From contig KK211222.1 of NCBI GenBank assembly GCA_000621185.1, positions 671,765 through 735,764 of the forward strand: a stretch of 64,000 nt of DNA, written 5' to 3'. This stretch comes from Franconibacter pulveris DSM 19144. GTDB taxonomy: Bacteria; Pseudomonadota; Gammaproteobacteria; Enterobacterales; Enterobacteriaceae. The notes below the pieces were generated by a model. That model ran no database searches, had not been told where the DNA came from, and worked only from the letters and a program-made list of their open reading frames with translations. A program made the translations under genes and the position numbers. Below, piece by piece: positions 60,910-64,000 of this stretch; within the stretch, counting starts at the first letter, position 1, and the number at the start of each line of letters is the position of its first letter.

Positions 60910-61488
60910 TTACTTACCGGAATGCATCGACATCTGCTGGGCGGACTGCAGGTGCTGCTCAACGACCGGCGTATGCGCGTCGGCCAGCGCCTTCACGTCC
61001 GAATCCTTGATACTTCCGGCGTCACGCTTAAGCGTTGACAACACCATCTGGTGGTCTTTCGTGCCGGCGTTTTCCATATACATCTTGTCAAAGGCGTCGC
61101 CGCTCTGCTTTTCCAGCTGGGCAGCCATGGCCTTATGACTGGCGTCCGGCTCAGTCGGCAGCGTTACGCCTTTTTGCTGTGCGACCGTCTGTACTTTGGT
61201 CAGGGCGGCGCCATGGTCGTCGACCATCTTCTGCGCGAAGGCTTTGACATCGCTGCTTTGGGCCTTGCTCAGGGCTATCTTAGCGGCAGCGATTTCATTG
61301 ATATTGGCCTGCGCCATGTCCTTTAACGCTTTTTCGTCGCCGGCGCTGAGCTTAGCGCTCGATTCGCTCTGGCCGGCGGCGCTATTTTGCGCGGCGCTCG
61401 TCGCCTGCGCTTGCACGCCGGCAGTGCTGAACATTGCTACAACTGCCGATACGGCCAGCAGCCCTTTTAACGTTTTATTCTTTTGCAT
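60910..61488 (-). CDS. DUF4142 exported protein
   Basis: 192 residues with signal peptide (cleavage near VQA-QA). DUF4142 (ferritin-like, all-helical) pattern: AQANINEIAAAKIALSKAQSSDVKAFAQKMVDDHGAALTKVQTVAQQKG and DHQMVLSTLKRDA. Periplasmic, often induced in stress; function unknown. Shine-Dalgarno AGGAG before ATG 61488. Confidence 0.9.
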   Translation of the reverse strand: MQKNKTLKGLLAVSAVVAMFSTAGVQAQATSAAQNSAAGQSESSAKLSAGDEKALKDMAQANINEIAAAKIALSKAQSSDVKAFAQKMVDDHGAALTKVQTVAQQKGVTLPTEPDASHKAMAAQLEKQSGDAFDKMYMENAGTKDHQMVLSTLKRDAGSIKDSDVKALADAHTPVVEQHLQSAQQMSMHSGK

Positions 61489-61841
61489 TTTGTTCTCCTG
61501 AGGGTCATAGGTAAGGTTGGCGGCAGGTTAGTCACTGCGCGCAGCCTCGTCGATAAATAACAACTGCAATGGTCAGTATAGTGCATCAACAATTCGAGAC
61601 AGCAGGTTACGCCAAATCTTCCACGGAGGACGACAGGAAATAACGACAAAAGCGAAGCGGAAATTACACAATTCGGCGTTAACGGCGAAGGCCGGATTTG
61701 GGACATGAGCACGCCGACGCACACCTGCTCCTCGCCTGCCGGGACGCAGGAGCCTCACTATCTGCGGCGCCAGGAGAAGCATTACGGGCTATGTGCGCAG
61801 GAATCGTGTATGGTGGCTGCCCCTCCATCAGGAATTATTCA
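61489..61841. other. Gene-free divergent region between the DUF4142 gene and ynfU
   Basis: No supported ORF. Contains a TATAGT -10-like element (about 61579) reading right; nothing else recognised. Confidence 0.45.
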
Positions 61842-62012
61842 ATGTCACAACGCAAAGACGCAAAAAATAGCCGTAATTATCTCGTGAAATGTACCTGCCC
61901 TCATTGCAATCAACAGTCCGAACACAGCTTCTCCCGGGTTCAGAAAGGCGCAATGCTCATGTGCCCTCGCTGCAGTAAGCTTTTCAGTCAAGGTAAAACT
62001 GCTTTCGCTTAA
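61842..62012 (+). CDS. ynfU: YnfU zinc-ribbon small protein
   Basis: 56 residues with two zinc-binding CxxC knuckles (CTCPHC and CPRC). The sequence SRNYLVKC...EHSFSRVQKGAMLMCPRC closely matches what I recall of E. coli YnfU. Such small zinc ribbons usually act as RNA- or protein-binding modules. Shine-Dalgarno AGGA eight bases before the ATG. Confidence 0.85.
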   Translation: MSQRKDAKNSRNYLVKCTCPHCNQQSEHSFSRVQKGAMLMCPRCSKLFSQGKTAFA

Positions 62013-62335
62013 TCCCCTGTCGGGTCATTAACGCCCGGCTACAGCACAACGCGCCCCCCTTAACGCAGAGTGAGTCACGGTGACCTGATGCTCAAAGCAG
62101 GCGCCGGTGCGGAACGCCTACCGAAGCCCGGCTTGTGGTTTTCGTTCGGGGAGTTCGCCAAGCGTTGCGCAAGAATTGTCAGAAAAAACCGGGCTGTCGC
62201 CCGGCTTTTTACTTTCGCGCTACCCTGCTTACGTCCTCAGCCCAGGGTTTTCCGCCCAGGCTTGATAAGCGAAGGGGGACGACGCCCGCTCAGTGAAGCG
62301 AACTCGCGCGTTAAGCAACCAGTCAGTCAATGCGC
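62013..62335. other. Gene-free region between ynfU and pgaB with a bidirectional terminator
   Basis: No gene. Contains the terminator at 62187-62211; the rest shows no repeat or operator-like structure. Confidence 0.55.
62187..62211. terminator. Bidirectional terminator of pgaB (and ynfU)
   Basis: CCGGGC-tgtc-GCCCGG: on the minus strand six T follow, on the plus strand CTTTTTACTTT follows. Confidence 0.85.
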
Positions 62336-64000
62336 TTAGTTACCTGTCAGAACGGCCGTTTTTTGTGGGTACCACCAGGCGGAGAATGAGGGACGAATCT
62401 CATCCATGCCTGGCTGACCATTAATAAAATCGTCGGGATAGTAGCCAAGGCTGTTGGCGCCGCTTATCTTCAGTTGGTCCATCCATTGCGCCAGCTGTTT
62501 GCCACTTATCCTTCCCTGGTTTTCCGTCTGCTGCCAGTTTCTTGCCTGGAGTTCAAAAATGGTTTTGCGCAGCGCATCAGGGTGCTGATTCACGGCCGTC
62601 ACCATGCTATCGAGCCAGGCGCCGCTTTCGTTAAGCGGCACGCCTTCTCTCAGCGGCATCGCCATCGGGGCCGTCCAGTCGTAGGTGGTGAGGAAGTCGT
62701 TGAGGTTTTGCGCATACCGGGATTCGCTCTTCGGATCGAGCACCGGCATGGCGTAGATATTGCGCGCCGTTCTGACTTGCGGACCGCGAATCGAATGAAC
62801 GGTTTCTGTTAACGATTGAGTGAAATCGATAAGCTCCCGGCTCTTGAATCGCGTCCAGCGCGCAAATTCCTGCGGGTTGTTGCGAATGTCCGTAATCGTC
62901 CCTTTAAAGCCCGCCTGATGATAGGCGGTCATGGCGTCCGGGCTGGCGTCTTCAAACTCCGTCAGCAGCGCGTCGTCATGGAAGAGGATGCCGGCAAAGT
63001 TGGAATAACGGGACAGGTCTTCATAGATTTCGGTGATGCGCTGGCGCGCCACGGCGTTGAAGGGCGACAAGCGTTGGTACTGTTTCGGGTCCACTTTCAC
63101 CGTACCGGTTTTTGGGTCCCAGACCTGCACGCGCGGCAACGACTTATCCAGACTGAAGGCCAGCACCGGCATTGAGGCATAGACTTTCGCCCCGGCCCGG
63201 GTTTGCAACTGCCACGCCACAAAGTTAAAGAGATCGGAGCGGACCGGCAGCCAGCGGTTCTTGAAGTATACCTCTCTCACCGTTCCGTCGCCCGCCGGGT
63301 CGGCGTACGCCTGGAGAAAAACATGTGACGCTCTCATGTCATAAACGCGCTGGATAAGCTTGTCGATGTTCTTTTTCTGCTGCGCCGGGTTCGGGTCGTA
63401 AACATCATCCAGATCGATATGCATCGCACGCATGGCGTTAGGCTCGCGAACGTCTATTATGCCCTCCGCGAAGTTTTCGAGCGAAGGGTTGCCGTTAATA
63501 AGCTGGCGAGGAATGCTTTCCAGATTGTTCACATTGCCAAGCCCATCCTCCAGGGTAAAGGCCATCTGGTAGCCATGCTTTTTGATTATCGACAGCGACA
63601 CGCCGTTGGCCGCGCCATAAGGCCAGACCCAAGCGCGCGGCGCCTTGCCGGTCACTTCCTCAATTTTGGCGGTGATCGTGGCTACGTCCTTATCGATACG
63701 CGCCTGATACTCTTCATCTGTCTCATACTGGCCGGTCTTTTTATTGAATATGCGGTTTGCGGCCGCAGGCTGCGAGCTGCCCTGCGGGTTAGCCACGCCG
63801 CCATAGTGCGAAGCCCAGGTATGCGAACCGATCTCCACCAGCGGCGAGCGGCTCACTTCGCGCACCATATCCCAGGTGGCGAACTTCTCACGGGCGGTCG
63901 GCAGGCCGCCGAAATCGACCTTTTTGTTCTCCGGCGTGCTGACCCAGATGCCGACCGGCGCCCACAGGGCGGGCCAGTTATAGGCTTTCAGCAGCGGCCA
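62336..64000 (-). CDS. pgaB: Poly-beta-1,6-N-acetylglucosamine N-deacetylase PgaB (N-terminus outside window)
   Basis: 554 residues are visible; the frame is still open at the right edge, and E. coli PgaB is 672 residues, so about 120 residues and the lipoprotein signal lie outside. N-terminal polysaccharide-deacetylase domain: FNWPALWAPVGIWV-like start, VEIGSHTWASHYGG metal-binding region, WVWPYGAANGV. C-terminal glycosyl-hydrolase-like domain: MHIDLDDVYDPNPAQQ, FLQAYADPAGDG, FHDDALLTEFEDASPDA. It partially deacetylates PNAG so that the polymer can be exported by PgaA in biofilm formation. No pgaC gene follows it, and a terminator lies 125 bp past the stop. Confidence 0.93.
   Translation of the reverse strand, partial: WPLLKAYNWPALWAPVGIWVSTPENKKVDFGGLPTAREKFATWDMVREVSRSPLVEIGSHTWASHYGGVANPQGSSQPAAANRIFNKKTGQYETDEEYQARIDKDVATITAKIEEVTGKAPRAWVWPYGAANGVSLSIIKKHGYQMAFTLEDGLGNVNNLESIPRQLINGNPSLENFAEGIIDVREPNAMRAMHIDLDDVYDPNPAQQKKNIDKLIQRVYDMRASHVFLQAYADPAGDGTVREVYFKNRWLPVRSDLFNFVAWQLQTRAGAKVYASMPVLAFSLDKSLPRVQVWDPKTGTVKVDPKQYQRLSPFNAVARQRITEIYEDLSRYSNFAGILFHDDALLTEFEDASPDAMTAYHQAGFKGTITDIRNNPQEFARWTRFKSRELIDFTQSLTETVHSIRGPQVRTARNIYAMPVLDPKSESRYAQNLNDFLTTYDWTAPMAMPLREGVPLNESGAWLDSMVTAVNQHPDALRKTIFELQARNWQQTENQGRISGKQLAQWMDQLKISGANSLGYYPDDFINGQPGMDEIRPSFSAWWYPQKTAVLTGN

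Noticed and set aside
1..64000. CRISPR arrays, tRNA or rRNA genes, IS elements
   Set aside because: No regularly spaced direct repeats, cloverleaf-like sequence or transposase was seen.

Overview
The window is chromosomal DNA of a GC-rich member of the Enterobacteriaceae, most like Cronobacter, Franconibacter or Enterobacter. The genus is an inference. Many genes are recognisable orthologues of the E. coli K-12 33-36 min region and keep much of its order: yneE, tam, dcp, ydfG, rspR, ydfZ, ydfI, ydfJ, rspA, ynfA, ynfB, speG, ynfC, ynfD, the ynfE/F-G-H-dmsD operon, ydgC, bioD2, mlc, ynfL, ynfM. This backbone is interrupted by accessory blocks. No rRNA, tRNA, IS element or CRISPR array was recognised.

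Layout. 1-5.1 kb (minus strand): an envelope-type cluster of a DUF6130 exported protein, an exported epoxide-hydrolase-like protein, an OmpR-type regulator with its histidine kinase, a second exported hydrolase that lacks about 60 residues, and a CcdA/DipZ-type thiol-disulfide membrane protein cut by the window edge. 5.5-14.5 kb: a MetE-like methyltransferase behind a candidate MetJ operator, an OBAP-family protein, a KGG stress protein, yneE, a MerR regulator, a rhodanese next to ftrA, tam, and a Mn catalase behind a Fur-box match. 14.6-17.6 kb: a decayed prophage/accessory stretch with a DUF551 phage protein, other small ORFs, a structured phage-immunity-like RNA candidate and an AT-rich secreted orphan.

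17.7-32.3 kb: dcp, then the guaD-xdhA-xdhB-xdhC purine-catabolism operon (inserted, relative to K-12, between dcp and ydfG), then ydfG, rspR, ydfZ with CRP- and FNR-like sites, and the sugar-acid set ydfI/ydfJ/rspA. 32.4-48.5 kb: the ynf genes, a Tat-exported molybdoenzyme operon with its DmsD chaperone, the OsmU-type osmoprotectant ABC transporter, a second dethiobiotin synthase gene, mlc, ynfL and ynfM.

48.6-64 kb: an accessory block with an M32 carboxypeptidase, three separate regulator/short-chain-dehydrogenase pairs (LysR, AraC, HxlR), and a membrane-anchored catalase-fold peroxidase with cytochrome b561, a four-TM membrane protein and a TetR regulator. It ends with a DUF4142 protein, a YnfU zinc-ribbon protein and a pgaB gene that runs off the window. 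A strong terminator follows pgaB, with no pgaC beyond it.

The best candidate for something undescribed is the 1-5.1 kb two-component cluster. The same 10-bp-periodic direct repeat sits at similar distances upstream of its two operons of exported proteins. The C4-like RNA candidate at 14.8-14.95 kb and the b561/catalase operon with its palindromes are next.
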